Shown: positions 10,408 through 20,866 of the stretch, in pieces | How positions within the stretch are numbered: the first letter of the stretch is position 1 | Layout of the letters: the number at the start of each line of letters is the position of its first letter | Assembly: GCA_030849075.1 (NCBI GenBank) | Contig: JASAOO010003436.1 | Location: 1-61,087 of the forward strand | DNA length: 61,087 nucleotides | Reading direction: 5' to 3' | DNA from: Zelonia costaricensis | Lineage: Eukaryota > Euglenozoa > Kinetoplastea > Trypanosomatida > Trypanosomatidae | Position numbers and translations under genes: made by a program | The notes under the pieces: generated by a model | What the model was told of the DNA's origin: nothing | Database searches by the model: none | The model's input: the letters and a program-made list of their open reading frames with translations, nothing else

Positions 10408-12055
10408 GAGCGCGCGTCTTGTCCTAAGCGGGTGCGCGCCTTGCCTCGACTCTTGTCTCACAGCGAAGGAAAAATGGGTTGAGAGCATGAGGGCTCACGT
10501 GAAGCGAGTGAGCGGGCGGGCGGCAGAGTTCGACACAGACGCCGACGCTGCGCTCGTCAGCCTGAAAAGAAGAAAAGGGAGAAGACGAGTTCAACGATTT
10601 GTCCAAGAACCGAAGAAGAAGAAGAGCAGACCGACATACACGTGCACATAGACTGTAAAGCACTGTCCCGCCTTTACCCGTCCATCTCCGCCGCTGCTTC
10701 TCTTCTGTTTTCCTCCTCTTGACCTTCACGTCCGTCTTTGTGTGAACGCTGCGGTGCCCCTCTTCCGCTGCGGCTCCCCTTGTGTGTGTGTTTGTGTGTC
10801 TTGATCGCCCTCTCTCCCTTCCCACCCTCCTCCGACGCGGCCCAGGCGTCGATTGGCTTGCGAGGTGCGTGCCTCTGACCTTTACTTCTTGTGTGTCTTT
10901 CTTTTCTTGTCTCGAGCCCTTTCGGATCCACTCATGTCGGGTTGGGGGTACAGTAAGGTAGCTCGGTGGCACGCGCGTGGGTTGAGAGTGCGTGTGGGTG
11001 TTGCCTCGTCCCTGTGTGTGCATTTTTTTTTCTCTTCGCCTGTGTGTACGTGTGCGTTTGTTGATTTACAGTGTTGTGGTTGACGCAATCAAAAAAGAAT
11101 CGCGCGAAGGGGGTGTCTGCTGCTGCGTGCCGCCACGGATAAGGAGGGGGGTGCGGGAGCGTGGCATATAGTGGTGCCTTGAAGGGTGGCTGCGGTGGTG
11201 GAGCTGACTCCGGCGAGGAGGACCACTCGGGCACGCTGCACGTTTCGCCCGCTGTGCACGCCTCCCCTACCCTCACTCTCCACACTCTCGTCTTCCCCTC
11301 CGATTTCTCAGCTCACTGCCGCCTGACCGTGTGTGTGTGTGTGTGTGTGTGTGTTCGGCTGAGGGTGTCGGTGAAGATGTTGGCACGTCGTTGTCGATGC
11401 TCACGTTCACGACATGCGCGCAGCAGCGCAGGACGTCACGCAACGCGAAATACAGTTTGAAAAAAGGAAAACGCACAACCAGCGCCACGCACTCACTCGG
11501 CTCACAATCACACGCTTCGAGGCGGTGGAGGGTGAGGACAGCACCGGTAGCAACAGCAGCAACGCTTCAGGAAAAACTACGAGAAGAAGAAGCAAAAAAG
11601 AGATCCCACAGGGGAGCGGCCACACCGGAAGCGGCGGGCCTGTTCTTGCGATGATGACCTCAGAGAGTGCAACGCGGTGGATTGCAGCTGGCGCAGTCGT
11701 CGACGTCGCCTGGCCCCTGTGGAGCTGCTACGCGCCATCATGTTCTTTCGTCTTCCTCTTTCGCAGACGCGTTTGTGAGAGCGTCTGGGGGCGACCGTGG
11801 GTCGCACAGTCAACGCTTGGCGGAGCGGTATGGCGTGCTATGACTCCCGCGGCCTCCTTTGCTGTGGCACGGAATGAGCGCTACTCCCATCTTTTTTCCT
11901 TCCCTTCTCGCTGCCCCCCCCCCCCTTACGCACACACACGCGATTGCGTGCCAGCAGCCCCACGCAGAGCACACGAGCTGCGCGATTGCACCGAGAGGAA
12001 AAGGCTGTCACGCGCACCACACACACGTACTCCCCTCTCTCTCCGTTCTCCCGCC
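10408..12055. other. Intergenic spacer
   Basis: No independent gene seen. It contains (GT)n at 11329-11354. The frame of the next gene happens to stay open back to an ATG at 11414, but this crosses a strong pyrimidine tract at 11889-11930 followed by AG at 11953-11954, the likely splice acceptor. The upstream open frame is therefore treated as untranslated. Confidence 0.55.
11329..11354. repeat. (GT)n microsatellite
   Basis: Uninterrupted 26-nt GT run in the spacer between the aldehyde dehydrogenase gene and the gene at 12056. Confidence 0.95.
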
Positions 12056-13438
12056 ATGTCGATCCTGCCCGGCCTGTGCGGCGAGGTCGCAGCCACCAAC
12101 TACCGCCTCTTCCTCGGCACGCTGCCGACCCTCGCCGTGGAGGAGCGCTTCCTGCGCCAGGTGCAGCCGGTCTTTCCGTGGTACGCATCCCGAAAGCACG
12201 TCAAGGAGCAGGCGAGCGAGTTTCTCGAGGTCGACCTCGCCTCGTGCGACCCCGAGTTGCTGCTGCGCTACACCCACGTCTACTACGCGCGGCGGCAGCT
12301 CTACGACGAGCTAATCAACCGCCAGCTCACGCTCCTTGAGACCGGCAAGTCGGCCAAGGTCGCCGATGGAGCCTTGCTGACGTGCTTGGCCGAGGTGAAT
12401 GTGAGCATCACCCCGCGCCTGCAGTACGAGCTGCATCTCCTGCAGCAGGCGAAGAAGGACTGCCACGTGCCGCAGCGCCGCGAGCTGAGCCCGGACACGC
12501 CGCTGGAGGCGCACGATCTGCTGTGCATGATGCGCGTTGTCGAGGAGGACGTGGCCGGCGTGCCGGATGCGGAGATGCAAGCTCGAGCCTTCCTGCCGCG
12601 CGACGTCGTGGAGGCGAAGGCGAAGGAGCTGGCCGCCATGTTCTTTGGGCACGGCAGCAGCGGCGGTGCGGGCAGCGCCGCTGCGTCCAAGAAGGGAGCC
12701 GGCGGGGGACTGGACAAGAAGGACCAGAAGCTGCTGCAGCGCATGATTCCCGGTGACTACGCCAAGGTGGGCGCCGTCGAGAAGCTGCGCCCGCTCGATG
12801 CGACGGCGCTCTTCCGGTTCACTGGCGAGCGGGTGTGCGGGCAGCCGGCGGACAAGTCGTTCGCGCGGTTCCTATGGGGCCACGTCTTCCGCAAGGTCGC
12901 CACACACCCGCTGTACCTGCAGCGCGCCTCCCTCTACTGGGCCCGCCACAGCGGCCTCGACCCGCAGTCCGCCGCGACGACGATGCCGGCAGACCTGGCG
13001 GCGGCGGTGTGCCTGCAGCAGTCCCTCTTCCCCGCCCTCAAGTACCGCAGCCAGTACCTGTACACCTCGCCCGATATGGCGCGGCAGCAGTGGCGCTCCG
13101 ACCACGTCGTGCCGCTGCTGCGCCTCTTCCCGCTGCTCGGTGCCCCGGCCGCCGAGGACCTGGCGGCCCAGCTGGTGGTGGAGGGGGAGTGGGCGAAGCT
13201 CGGCATCGCCGCGGACGCCAATCTGTTGCAGGACACGCTGCTCCGCCAGCTGCGTGACGTGGTGGAGCAGATGAGCTCTCTGTACGAGAGCAACACCGAC
13301 GCCGTGCTGAAGCGGGTGCAGGAGGGAGCGAAGGTGCTGTGCCCGCCGCTGTCGGAGCGCGAGTCGCTCGCGCTGCGTGGCGCAGCCGAGGACGAGGGCG
13401 AGGCGGCCTCCTCTGCCGCCGCGCCGGCGTCGCGGTAG
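12056..13438 (+). CDS. Conserved hypothetical, 460 aa
   Basis: Unrecognised. The start at 12056 (MSILPGLCGEVAAT) is the first ATG after the pyrimidine tract and AG at 11953. An in-frame ATG 642 nt upstream is rejected because that extension is low-complexity and contains the splice signal. The protein is mostly helical with many Leu/Arg/Glu residues, a Gly/Ala-rich linker at about residues 199-220 (HGSSGGAGSAAASKKGAGG), then a second helical region rich in Leu/Arg and a poor Ala-rich tail. No transmembrane segment or catalytic motif is obvious. Third positions are strongly G/C. The lack of motifs fits a structural subunit of a larger particle, but nothing in the sequence shows which one. Confidence 0.8.
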   Translation: MSILPGLCGEVAATNYRLFLGTLPTLAVEERFLRQVQPVFPWYASRKHVKEQASEFLEVDLASCDPELLLRYTHVYYARRQLYDELINRQLTLLETGKSAKVADGALLTCLAEVNVSITPRLQYELHLLQQAKKDCHVPQRRELSPDTPLEAHDLLCMMRVVEEDVAGVPDAEMQARAFLPRDVVEAKAKELAAMFFGHGSSGGAGSAAASKKGAGGGLDKKDQKLLQRMIPGDYAKVGAVEKLRPLDATALFRFTGERVCGQPADKSFARFLWGHVFRKVATHPLYLQRASLYWARHSGLDPQSAATTMPADLAAAVCLQQSLFPALKYRSQYLYTSPDMARQQWRSDHVVPLLRLFPLLGAPAAEDLAAQLVVEGEWAKLGIAADANLLQDTLLRQLRDVVEQMSSLYESNTDAVLKRVQEGAKVLCPPLSERESLALRGAAEDEGEAASSAAAPASR

Positions 13439-13683
13439 GATGGAGTGGGGAGGTTGATGAGCGAGTGTTGAGTAGGCAAGCATGGTCCGACCACGGCACT
13501 CACTCGGCGTGTGTGTGTCGGTGTGAGAGTCAGTGGTCTCCTCTGCGTGGCTGCGTTTCACGGCCCTCGCCACTGTGCCGCTCTCTTCCTCCTCCTCCTC
13601 TCGTTGTGGTGGTTGATTGGTGTCGACGGTTGGCCTGCACGCGGGCCCCGGGTGCAGGTGCCTGGACCGAGCCCGAGGTGTCG

Positions 13684-13722
<39 letters not shown>

Positions 13723-14140
13723 GCGTAAACGTTCGTGTTGCAAAGCGAAGCAAATTCGTCGCCTCGTAAAAAAAAAAAGAGGGGCGGTGGAGGCGCGGCG
13801 CCTGCATCCTTCGCCCTAGAGAGGCAACACGATGCAAGCGCGCGCCTGGCGGCCGTGCAGGACAAGTCCAGGGGGTGCAGTGTCGAAGGACGCCGGTGCT
13901 CCCCGGACTGCATGTTGCGCGTTTGACATCCCCACCCCACGCCGCTTCTTCGTGTAGCGGCTCATGTAAAAGCCACCGACGGCCTCACCGCTGCGGGGCA
14001 TTCCTGTGTTCCGCACGCAATGTCGCATCCCCCCCCCCCCTCCATCTCCACCTGTTCCACCTCCTCTCATTCGCATTCGAATCTCTGCCAACCGCATCTG
14101 CCGACGCGTACACACACGTATACGCAGGGTGCTGGCTGCC
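13439..14140. other. Intergenic spacer
   Basis: No gene seen. It contains (AC)n at 13689-13716 and an A-run at about 13769-13779. A C/T tract at 14029-14070 is followed by AG at 14126-14127, the likely splice acceptor for the PPR gene, giving a 5' UTR of only about 13 nt. Confidence 0.5.
13689..13716. repeat. (AC)n microsatellite
   Basis: Uninterrupted 28-nt AC run, about 250 nt into the presumed 3' UTR. Confidence 0.95.
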
Positions 14141-16021
14141 ATGAAAGCGGGCGGGCTCGCGGCTCTTTTGGCCCAGACGATTGTGGCAGGCGATGTGAAC
14201 GCCTGCTGCGGCGCGCTGCGGCGCATCTTCAGCGAGACGCTCCTCGACGACCGGGACACGGTAGCAGCAGCCACCCTCACAGGCGCCGCCTCGCGCGGCC
14301 ACGACCGCGTCGTCAACTATGCCCGCTACGCGCACCACCAACGCGCACAGGCGCACTCCTTTGCGAATTCGGCCGCCCAGGCCGTTCTGCGCACCAGCTT
14401 CGTCGCGCCGCCGGCAGAACGTGCGTCGACGCCACCAACACCGGCGCCGGACACGCCGATCGCCTCCGCCTCACCCCCGACGCCGCCGCCCACAGCGGCG
14501 GCAGCCGCAGACACCCCCATCGTGGAGCGCGTCTGGGCGCTGGCCCGGGGCAGCCTCGCCGCTGGCACGACCCGCGTGCCGCCCGCCTCGCTCTACGTGC
14601 TGTGCCACGCGGCGCAGCGAACCGGGTACTGGGAGGAAGCGCTGCATTTCTGTGAGCACCTGCCGCACCCGCCCGACCCGCTCTTCCTCTCCTCCCTCCT
14701 GCGGCCGGCGAACGTGGCACCGGTGCTGCGCCGCTGCGCCGCGCGGGGCTGGGCGCTCAGCGTCACCAACGCCATCCGCGTGCTCGCCGAGGAGCACGGC
14801 TGCTGGGCGGCGGCGCTGGAAGTCGCCCGGGACGCGGAGCAGCGCCTGCCGTGCGGCGAGGTGTACTCCCTCGGCGTGCTCGTCCCGTACCTCGCCGCGA
14901 GTGGGGCGACGGCGGAGGCGCGGCGCCTCTTCGAGTCCGGCCTCGCGCAGGGGGGCCTGACGGACCCGGTGCTGGTGCAGCAGCTTCTCATGCAGACCGC
15001 CTCGCTGCGGCAGTGGGCCATGTGCCTGCACATGCTGCAGTGCCTCTACCGCACGCAGGAGACGGCTCAGCTGCTGCCCACCGACGCGGACTTCTTCCGG
15101 CAGCTGATGGAGGTGTCGCCCGGGTGGACCACCTCGCTGCAGCTACTGCACATTGCACGCGCCTCGGACGTGAAGCCGGACGAGCGCACGCTGGCGATCC
15201 TCCTGACGCAGTGCGACCGCGCAGGGGCGTGGCGGGAGGCGGCCGCCGTGTACGACATGGCGGTAAAGGAGGACTTCGTGGACAGCCTTGCCCTGGGCTC
15301 GACCTACCACACCCTTGTCCGCTCCTTCAGCGCGATGCAACAGTGGCAGAAGGCGCTGGAGGCGCTGTCGTGGATGACGAAGGCAAGCGACGCCTCGCTG
15401 ACGGCCGGCATGACGGAGCTCGTGACGCTGTGCGAGCAGGCGGGGCAGTGGGAGGCGGCCCTCGCCGTCGGCACGTCGCTCATGGACAGCGGCGTGCACC
15501 TCTTCTCCACCGAAACCTCGATGGCCCTCCTCTTCGCCTGCGCCAAGGGGGCGCAGTGGGCCTTCGCGGTGCGCCTCTTCGAAGCCCAGCTGCACGACGT
15601 GCGCGTCACCCCGCACCCGCTCTCTCTCTGCGCCGCCATGCAGGCCTGCGTGGCGGCCCGGCAGTGGGCCGCGGCACTGGAGCTGTACGAGACCGCCAAG
15701 GCGTCGCAGCCCCGCACCGTGGTGCCCCCGCTTGCCCACCGCATCGCCGTCAAGGCGTGCGTGTCGGGCGGCAACTGGGCCGCGGTGATTGCCGTGCTCG
15801 AGACGATGCGGCGCGACGGGCTGCCGCTGGACAACTACAGCCAACGCCTCGGCCTGCGAGCCGCGGCCCTGCAGGGGCAGTGGGAGCTCTCGCTCGCTTT
15901 CCTGCAGGGCATTCCGCGACACCACCGCACGCCACAGGACCGCATGCTCGTGCGCAACGTCACCCGCTCCATCAGCCCGGCCGTCGACGCCATCGCACTG
16001 CGCTTCCTGCAGTCGCACTAG
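14141..16021 (+). CDS. Pentatricopeptide repeat (PPR) protein, probably mitochondrial, 626 aa
   Basis: From about residue 130 to the end the protein is a chain of ~35-residue helical hairpins with the PPR pattern, for example LHMLQCLYRTQETAQLL, TYHTLVRSFSAMQQWQKALE, MTELVTLCEQAGQWEAALAV and AMQACVAARQWAAALELYE. Trp just before the second helix (QWEAAL, QWAAAL, NWAAVI) recurs, as is frequent in trypanosomatid PPR proteins. I count roughly eight or more recognisable repeats. Family members bind single-stranded RNA in mitochondria and act in rRNA or mRNA stability, polyadenylation, or as mitoribosomal components. Residues ~80-130 are an Ala/Pro/Thr-rich low-complexity linker. ATG 14141 is chosen because upstream in-frame sequence is poly-Pro low complexity over the pyrimidine tract. 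Target RNA cannot be inferred. Confidence 0.82.
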   Translation: MKAGGLAALLAQTIVAGDVNACCGALRRIFSETLLDDRDTVAAATLTGAASRGHDRVVNYARYAHHQRAQAHSFANSAAQAVLRTSFVAPPAERASTPPTPAPDTPIASASPPTPPPTAAAAADTPIVERVWALARGSLAAGTTRVPPASLYVLCHAAQRTGYWEEALHFCEHLPHPPDPLFLSSLLRPANVAPVLRRCAARGWALSVTNAIRVLAEEHGCWAAALEVARDAEQRLPCGEVYSLGVLVPYLAASGATAEARRLFESGLAQGGLTDPVLVQQLLMQTASLRQWAMCLHMLQCLYRTQETAQLLPTDADFFRQLMEVSPGWTTSLQLLHIARASDVKPDERTLAILLTQCDRAGAWREAAAVYDMAVKEDFVDSLALGSTYHTLVRSFSAMQQWQKALEALSWMTKASDASLTAGMTELVTLCEQAGQWEAALAVGTSLMDSGVHLFSTETSMALLFACAKGAQWAFAVRLFEAQLHDVRVTPHPLSLCAAMQACVAARQWAAALELYETAKASQPRTVVPPLAHRIAVKACVSGGNWAAVIAVLETMRRDGLPLDNYSQRLGLRAAALQGQWELSLAFLQGIPRHHRTPQDRMLVRNVTRSISPAVDAIALRFLQSH

Positions 16022-16767
16022 CCGCCGCCGTGCCGGCTCCTCGGTAAGGGAGAAGTCCCGCAGCGTGAGGAGGGGAGAGAGTGCGAAGAGGTCTGGTTAC
16101 GGCAGCCTCAGTCTGCCGCCTCCCTCCCACCCCCCACCATGTCACCCTGTCGATCTCTCCCGTCGAGCACGACGCCCAGCTAACTACCGCCACAGTTTTC
16201 CTTCTCCGGTCTCTGTCTCCATGCATCTCCATTCACGTGTAAACCCCCCCCCCAAAAAAAAAGAAGGAAAGGCAGCTGTCTTGCCGCGGAGAAGGGAATA
16301 GAAGTGAGGAAAGGGAACGTCACCTACGCCCAATAGTGCTGTTGGGCAGCTCACGACCGGAGGCAGCCAAACCGCGCCCGCAAAGCCGGAGGGAGAAGCG
16401 ACTGCTGCTCCACGCACCACTTTCGGTGTGGGCTGCGGGTCATCACTTTGAGGGGGCAAGAGAGGGAGAGCTGCGGCGGCCTCCTCCTTTCCCTGATGGC
16501 ACGCACGGACCGACCTTGCTTCTCCTCGTTATTCCCTGTCACGTCGTGCGTGTGCGAGTGGGACACGACGCCTGCCCTCTTCTTTGCACCCCCATCTGCA
16601 CCTCTTGAGTGCACCTCTCCACACTCATCTTGCGCTTCTTGTCTTACGCTCTCGACGCCCCAACACACGCACACACACATGCTGGTTCACAACGCGTAGG
16701 GCCTTTTTTAGCTTCGCCGTACTCTTCGGCCGCTTTGCCTCTGGCTTCCGTCATTGCGCCAGCACCC
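16022..16767. other. Intergenic spacer
   Basis: No independent gene. A C-run abutting an A-run lies at about 16246-16262. The pyrimidine-rich stretch 16712-16750 and AG at 16761-16762 form a candidate splice acceptor only 6 nt before the ATG at 16768. An alternative AG is at 16710-16711. An in-frame ATG at 16609 would add 53 residues but lies upstream of both. Confidence 0.45.
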
Positions 16768-17220
16768 ATGCCTGCCGTCGCGCCTGTCAAGCCGGCGGCC
16801 CCGGTGACCGCGGTCAAGGCCACGACGCGCCCGGTGCACGCACAGATCGAGGACGTGGCGCCTGCAACTCCAGGTGCGGCGCCGTCGTTGGCCGCCATGC
16901 CGCGACACCTCGGCGTGAGCGGGATGATGGGCGTCACCGCCGGGGTGGCGTCGCGCCGTCTCTCCGCCGACGCGCTGTACGGCGCCGGACTCTGCTTTGC
17001 CGGCCTGCAGTGCCTCTCCTACCTCGGCTTCATCACAATCCACTGGAACGCCATCACAGCCGCCGTGACGCAGGTGGCGGACCAGAACGGCGACGGGAAG
17101 CTCGACATAGCCGACGTCCGCCTCCTCTGGAGCCGGCTGATGAAGTTCATGAGTCGCGGCCTCCCTGACGCCGCCGGCTTCACCACTGGCTTTCTCGTAG
17201 GTTTCCGTTTCTTGGCTTAG
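16768..17220 (+). CDS. FUN14-domain membrane protein with EF-hand-like loop, 150 aa
   Basis: FUN14 family: small mitochondrial-membrane proteins, best known as mitophagy receptors (FUNDC1) in animals. Seen here: an Ala/Pro/Val-rich N-terminus (1-45), then hydrophobic helices at about 47-62 and 68-92 (GVSGMMGVTAGV; YGAGLCFAGLQCLSYLGFI), a polar loop, an amphipathic helix and the family-typical Gly-rich end GFTTGFLVGFRFLA. The loop at 105-116 (DQNGDGKLDIAD) has acidic/Asn residues at EF-hand positions 1, 3, 5, 9 and 12, suggesting Ca2+ binding. The YxxL LC3-interacting motif of animal FUNDC1 is not evident. Start 16768 is preferred because of the splice signal; a 203-residue form from 16609 is less likely. 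A second FUN14-like gene lies about 5 kb downstream. Confidence 0.85.
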   Translation: MPAVAPVKPAAPVTAVKATTRPVHAQIEDVAPATPGAAPSLAAMPRHLGVSGMMGVTAGVASRRLSADALYGAGLCFAGLQCLSYLGFITIHWNAITAAVTQVADQNGDGKLDIADVRLLWSRLMKFMSRGLPDAAGFTTGFLVGFRFLA

Positions 17221-18275
17221 CGGCGGGATGAGCGCTGTGTGGAGTAGCGGGGCGTCTAGACCAACCGAGGAGCGCCCAAGAAAACAAGAAAAAAGGCAGA
17301 GTGCAGTGGCCAACAACGTGCACCTGCTGTCCCGCTCTCCCGTCGCCTTTTGGCTGGTCCCTCCCTGTATTGCGCTGCGGACGCGTGTTTTATTGCTGGT
17401 GCGTGCCGGGCCGCGTGCGCAGCTCCGCTTTGTGGCTTTGCAGTCTTCCTTACCGTGCGCTCGGTGCGCATTTCCCACCCGACCAGCATCACACGCGCAC
17501 GGCAACGCACAAGGTGGTGTGTGCCGTAGAGCTCTTTCGCGGCGTTTCCTCGTTCGGCACACCTCTGCCGCCCTGGGGGAGTGAATAAGGGGGTTGATGT
17601 AGGGCAGTCCTCCGCCTTGCTTTCACTTCTTTCGACTGTCCCTAGTGCTTTCCTTTCCAGCGTGTGTGCGTGTGTGTTGCTGCGTGTGTTGAGGCTCCTC
17701 CGCAGTTCGATCACGTAGGTTGTTCGTCTTTTCTCTCTGCCGCCGCGCAAGCAGTGGTGCACAGTCCTTCTCTTCTCTGTGAAAACAGAAACAACGGCAG
17801 CGTGTTTGCGCCCCGCTGATGCGAGGCTGCAGCTGCTGTTGAGACACACTGCAGCCGCAGCCAGTGCGGAACGCTTCACACCCGGTCCACCGTGTCGCTG
17901 GCCACCCCTCCCCTCCCGTCCTTCACTCGTCTCTTCCGCCTCCTCTCGGTTTTTCTGTTCCTTCGACGCCTGGATACGAGCGCGCGGACCCACCAACACG
18001 GCGCAGGTACGACGTACACACACTACGTATCCACCAACACCCACCAAAGCCTACAAACACGCACTCAAGCGGCCTCCAGTACAGTCGCAGTCAACGATAG
18101 TGCACCGAAGGCGTAGCACTGCGCAGCGCCGCACTTCGCATTGCCGCTGTGCTCGGGTTACCCGCTCCGTTTTTCTTTTTTTGGTTTAGCACATCGCGCC
18201 GATCTCTCGCATCTCCCGCCCCCTCCATTGCGTAGAAAGGGCGCAGCTGAGGAGCCGTTTGTGTGTGTCTTTCCC
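17221..18275. other. Intergenic spacer
   Basis: No gene seen. A short T-rich pyrimidine tract at about 18164-18186 ends in AG at 18188-18189, a good splice acceptor for the gene at 18276. The frame of that gene is open back to 18141, across the tract, which is taken as untranslated. Confidence 0.5.
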
Positions 18276-19820
18276 ATGTTCTCTGCATTCAGCGGCTGGG
18301 TGGCGACGGCGACGGACGCCGTGAAGGGCCTCTCAGACCAGGGCCTCGAGGTGGTGCGGCAGACGGGCGTGCTGGATGCGCTGGAGAGCGTGTCCGCCGA
18401 TGCCGGCGTGGGTGCGGGTAGGGCGCCGCAGAGCACGGTGCTGTGCACCGCAGATCTGATGACGCCGCCAAGCGGGTGGACAGGAAGCTCGGAGGAGTGG
18501 ACGTGGTGTGTGGAGGCCGCGCTGCGCGATGAGAACACGTGCGCCCTGACCCCAGCCGCCCTGCGAGCGGACGGGGCGCTCTGGACGGAGCTTAAAGCTA
18601 CGGTGGCGCACCTCATCGGCGCACCCACTGCGCCGGCAGACGGCGCCGCGGCCCCAGCGCTCACCACAACCGGGAACACCACCGAGGCGTCCATCGCCAC
18701 GACCAATGCGCTGATGGACAAGAGCGACGGCACGTATGCGCCGGCTGACGACTTGGTGCAGTACGTGCAGACGCACCACGCCGTGTACCAGGTGCGCTCG
18801 CACGTCGTGCCGCGCTTCACCGCGGACGAGGACTACTGGCTCAATCTCGGCTGGCGCCTCGACATCTACCGGCAGTGCACGTCGGGTGGGCAGCTGCTCA
18901 CGCTGATGCGGGCCCTTTCGCGGCTCCCGCAGCCGCTGCGCGACACGGCGAGCGCGGCGAAGCGCACGGCGACGGCGCGGGCGCAGGCGACGGCAACTCG
19001 TCCGGACAAAGTCACCGAAGACGCGAAGCGGGAGGAGGGGGGTGAACCGGAGAGGTCGGAGTCGAGCTCGGACTCGGGTTTGGACTCAGACTTGGGAGTG
19101 GGAGGAGGGGAGGAGGAGGAGGTGCTGCTGATGGACAACAGCGAGTACTGGCGGGATGTCTACGTGCAGCTGGAGGCGATGCAGGAGCGCTTCACGTGGC
19201 TGCGCGAGACGGAGGAGCGGGTAAAGAAGGAGATGGAGCTGGCCAGCGGCAACATGCGCCTGCTGGGCAGTCTGCTGCAGCGCAAGGACGCGTCCGGCCC
19301 CCTCTCGGCATCCGTGTGCGACAGCTGTCAGTACCACAAGGTGAAGCTGTCGCGGCTCATCGGCGACATCAACGCCGCCCCGGCTGAGCACAGCGCCGGC
19401 ACCGCGCTGGACCCACAGTTCGGCACTCTCTTCCAAGCGCTGGTGCACTGCAACGCGGAGGTGAAGGCCGTGCTCGAGGCGTACGCGGGCAATCTGCACG
19501 GCAGCCCGGCGACACCGAAGTCGGGCGCCACCGCCGCGCCCGCTGGTGCGCCGATGTCACCCCCCGCATCAGCGCCGCAGCAGAGCGCCTCATCAGCACA
19601 GGGGGTGGCAGTGGCAGAGGAGCCCGTGGAAGCGGCTGCGCCGGCGACGGCACCGGATGCCACGTCGTCTGCGTCCCGAGCGCCATCCACCGACGACAGC
19701 AGACCGGTCGAGCTGAGTGCGGCGTGCAGCGCAAACGGGGCGCCCGCGCCAGTGCCCGGCGGGGACGACAGTGGGGAAGAGTCCTTTGAGGCGACGCTGC
19801 CGTGGGCCGTGGGCGATTGA
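18276..19820 (+). CDS. BSD-domain protein (SYAP1-like architecture), 514 aa
   Basis: The BSD domain is a three-helix module with conserved Phe/Trp residues, found in TFIIH p62 and in synapse-associated (SYAP1) proteins. Here the helix VVPRFTADEDYWLNLGWRLD at about residues 176-195 matches the diagnostic BSD end (VPxxxsxxxFW...). The amphipathic N-terminus (MFSAFSGWVATATDAVKGLS) resembles the membrane-active start of SYAP1 and BSD-type membrane-trafficking proteins. The middle (225-285) is acidic Ser/Asp-rich low complexity. A helical segment around 290-400 includes the Cys pair in SVCDSCQYHK. The C-terminal ~100 residues are Ala/Pro/Ser-rich and disordered. A trafficking or signalling adaptor role is inferred from architecture only. 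ATG 18276 is the first after the splice signal. Confidence 0.78.
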   Translation: MFSAFSGWVATATDAVKGLSDQGLEVVRQTGVLDALESVSADAGVGAGRAPQSTVLCTADLMTPPSGWTGSSEEWTWCVEAALRDENTCALTPAALRADGALWTELKATVAHLIGAPTAPADGAAAPALTTTGNTTEASIATTNALMDKSDGTYAPADDLVQYVQTHHAVYQVRSHVVPRFTADEDYWLNLGWRLDIYRQCTSGGQLLTLMRALSRLPQPLRDTASAAKRTATARAQATATRPDKVTEDAKREEGGEPERSESSSDSGLDSDLGVGGGEEEEVLLMDNSEYWRDVYVQLEAMQERFTWLRETEERVKKEMELASGNMRLLGSLLQRKDASGPLSASVCDSCQYHKVKLSRLIGDINAAPAEHSAGTALDPQFGTLFQALVHCNAEVKAVLEAYAGNLHGSPATPKSGATAAPAGAPMSPPASAPQQSASSAQGVAVAEEPVEAAAPATAPDATSSASRAPSTDDSRPVELSAACSANGAPAPVPGGDDSGEESFEATLPWAVGD

Positions 19821-20233
19821 GTGGCGCCGCTTTGCTGAGGTGCGATGCCCGCGATGCCCCGTTGCGGTATTCACGAAGCGCGCACGCGCCCCCATCGCAC
19901 GCCGCCCCCCGCTCATCTCCCTTTTTTTTCCTTCCCCCGCACGTGTCCTGACTTGATGTGCTGCGCCGCATTAATTGCGTTCATCCCTTTTTTTTTTTCG
20001 TTGGTCGCATCTTTCATCTTTGTTCTGCTTGCTCAGTGCGAGTTCTTGCACATCACGTTGACCAAGGAGCAACTGGTCTGCAAGCGACCCTCGAATCTCC
20101 ACCTTTTCTTTCGCTGCCCCGCTTCCTACGTTGCTGCGTTCTGTGCAGCCCGTGGTCGTGCCAACGGCACCCGTCACTTCAAGCACTCGTTGTTTCGTTG
20201 TTCCTGCCGCCCATTGACCCCCCCCCCCCCCCC

Positions 20234-20271
<38 letters not shown>

Positions 20272-20866
20272 NCGAGGGGGATGAGAATGTGTCCCGATAA
20301 AGAGGGTGGTTGCTTGCTTGCTTGTCGGCGTGAACACCTCCTATAGCGGTGTTTCCCAGCCGTCTCGTCCCCTTTTTTTCTGTCGCGGTTCGCGTGAGGC
20401 GTACACAAACATGCACAACTTCCCCCTCCTCCCCGCTTTCAAGCCAGTCTTGTTGGTGCAAGCTGCAAAAGGGTGCGACGAGGGATCAAGAGAGGGCACA
20501 ACGAAAGACGGCGTACGCCGCCTTTTCTCGCTCGAAAAGCCTGGCAGCGCGTGCCTCTTCCTCTGCGCGCGCTTGTGACAGGCGTCGCCCACACTCAAAC
20601 GGCTGCGCTTCCTGACAAGTGCAACCGGGCGAGGCGCAGCGCGGCACGGCGGCTGCACCCTCGCGTGCAGAGCGCATGCCATGCACGTTCAACGACACGC
20701 ACGCGTCGCTTTGACGAAACGCGCGTTTTCGCTTCTCTCCGCCTCTCCCAACCTTTTTTTTTTTGTCCCTCCCCCCTTGCGATGCCCTCTCTGTCCTCGA
20801 GCAGGAAACGCGATACAGCCGCCCCTGAACTCTCTACCTCCACACACGCGCGACGACACACTTGAA
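19821..20866. other. Intergenic spacer containing an unresolved poly-C run
   Basis: No gene seen. It holds the poly-C tract with an N at 20218-20273. Two pyrimidine tracts are present: T-runs at about 19920-20000 and 20752-20776. AG at 20800-20801 or 20803-20804 is a plausible acceptor for the gene at 20867. Confidence 0.5.
20218..20273. repeat. Poly-C homopolymer with ambiguous base
   Basis: About 55 C residues interrupted by a single T at 20234 and an N at 20272. The N sits at the edge of the run, so the true length is uncertain; this is a probable assembly join or sequencing slip. Confidence 0.95.

Noticed and set aside
11414..12055. In-frame 214-codon N-terminal extension of the gene at 12056
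   Set aside because: It is low-complexity, crosses a strong pyrimidine tract (11889-11930) and an AG acceptor, and the compact protein begins at the ATG at 12056.
16609..16767. Longer FUN14 form starting at 16609
   Set aside because: Lies upstream of two likely splice acceptors (16710, 16761) and adds low-complexity sequence without family similarity.
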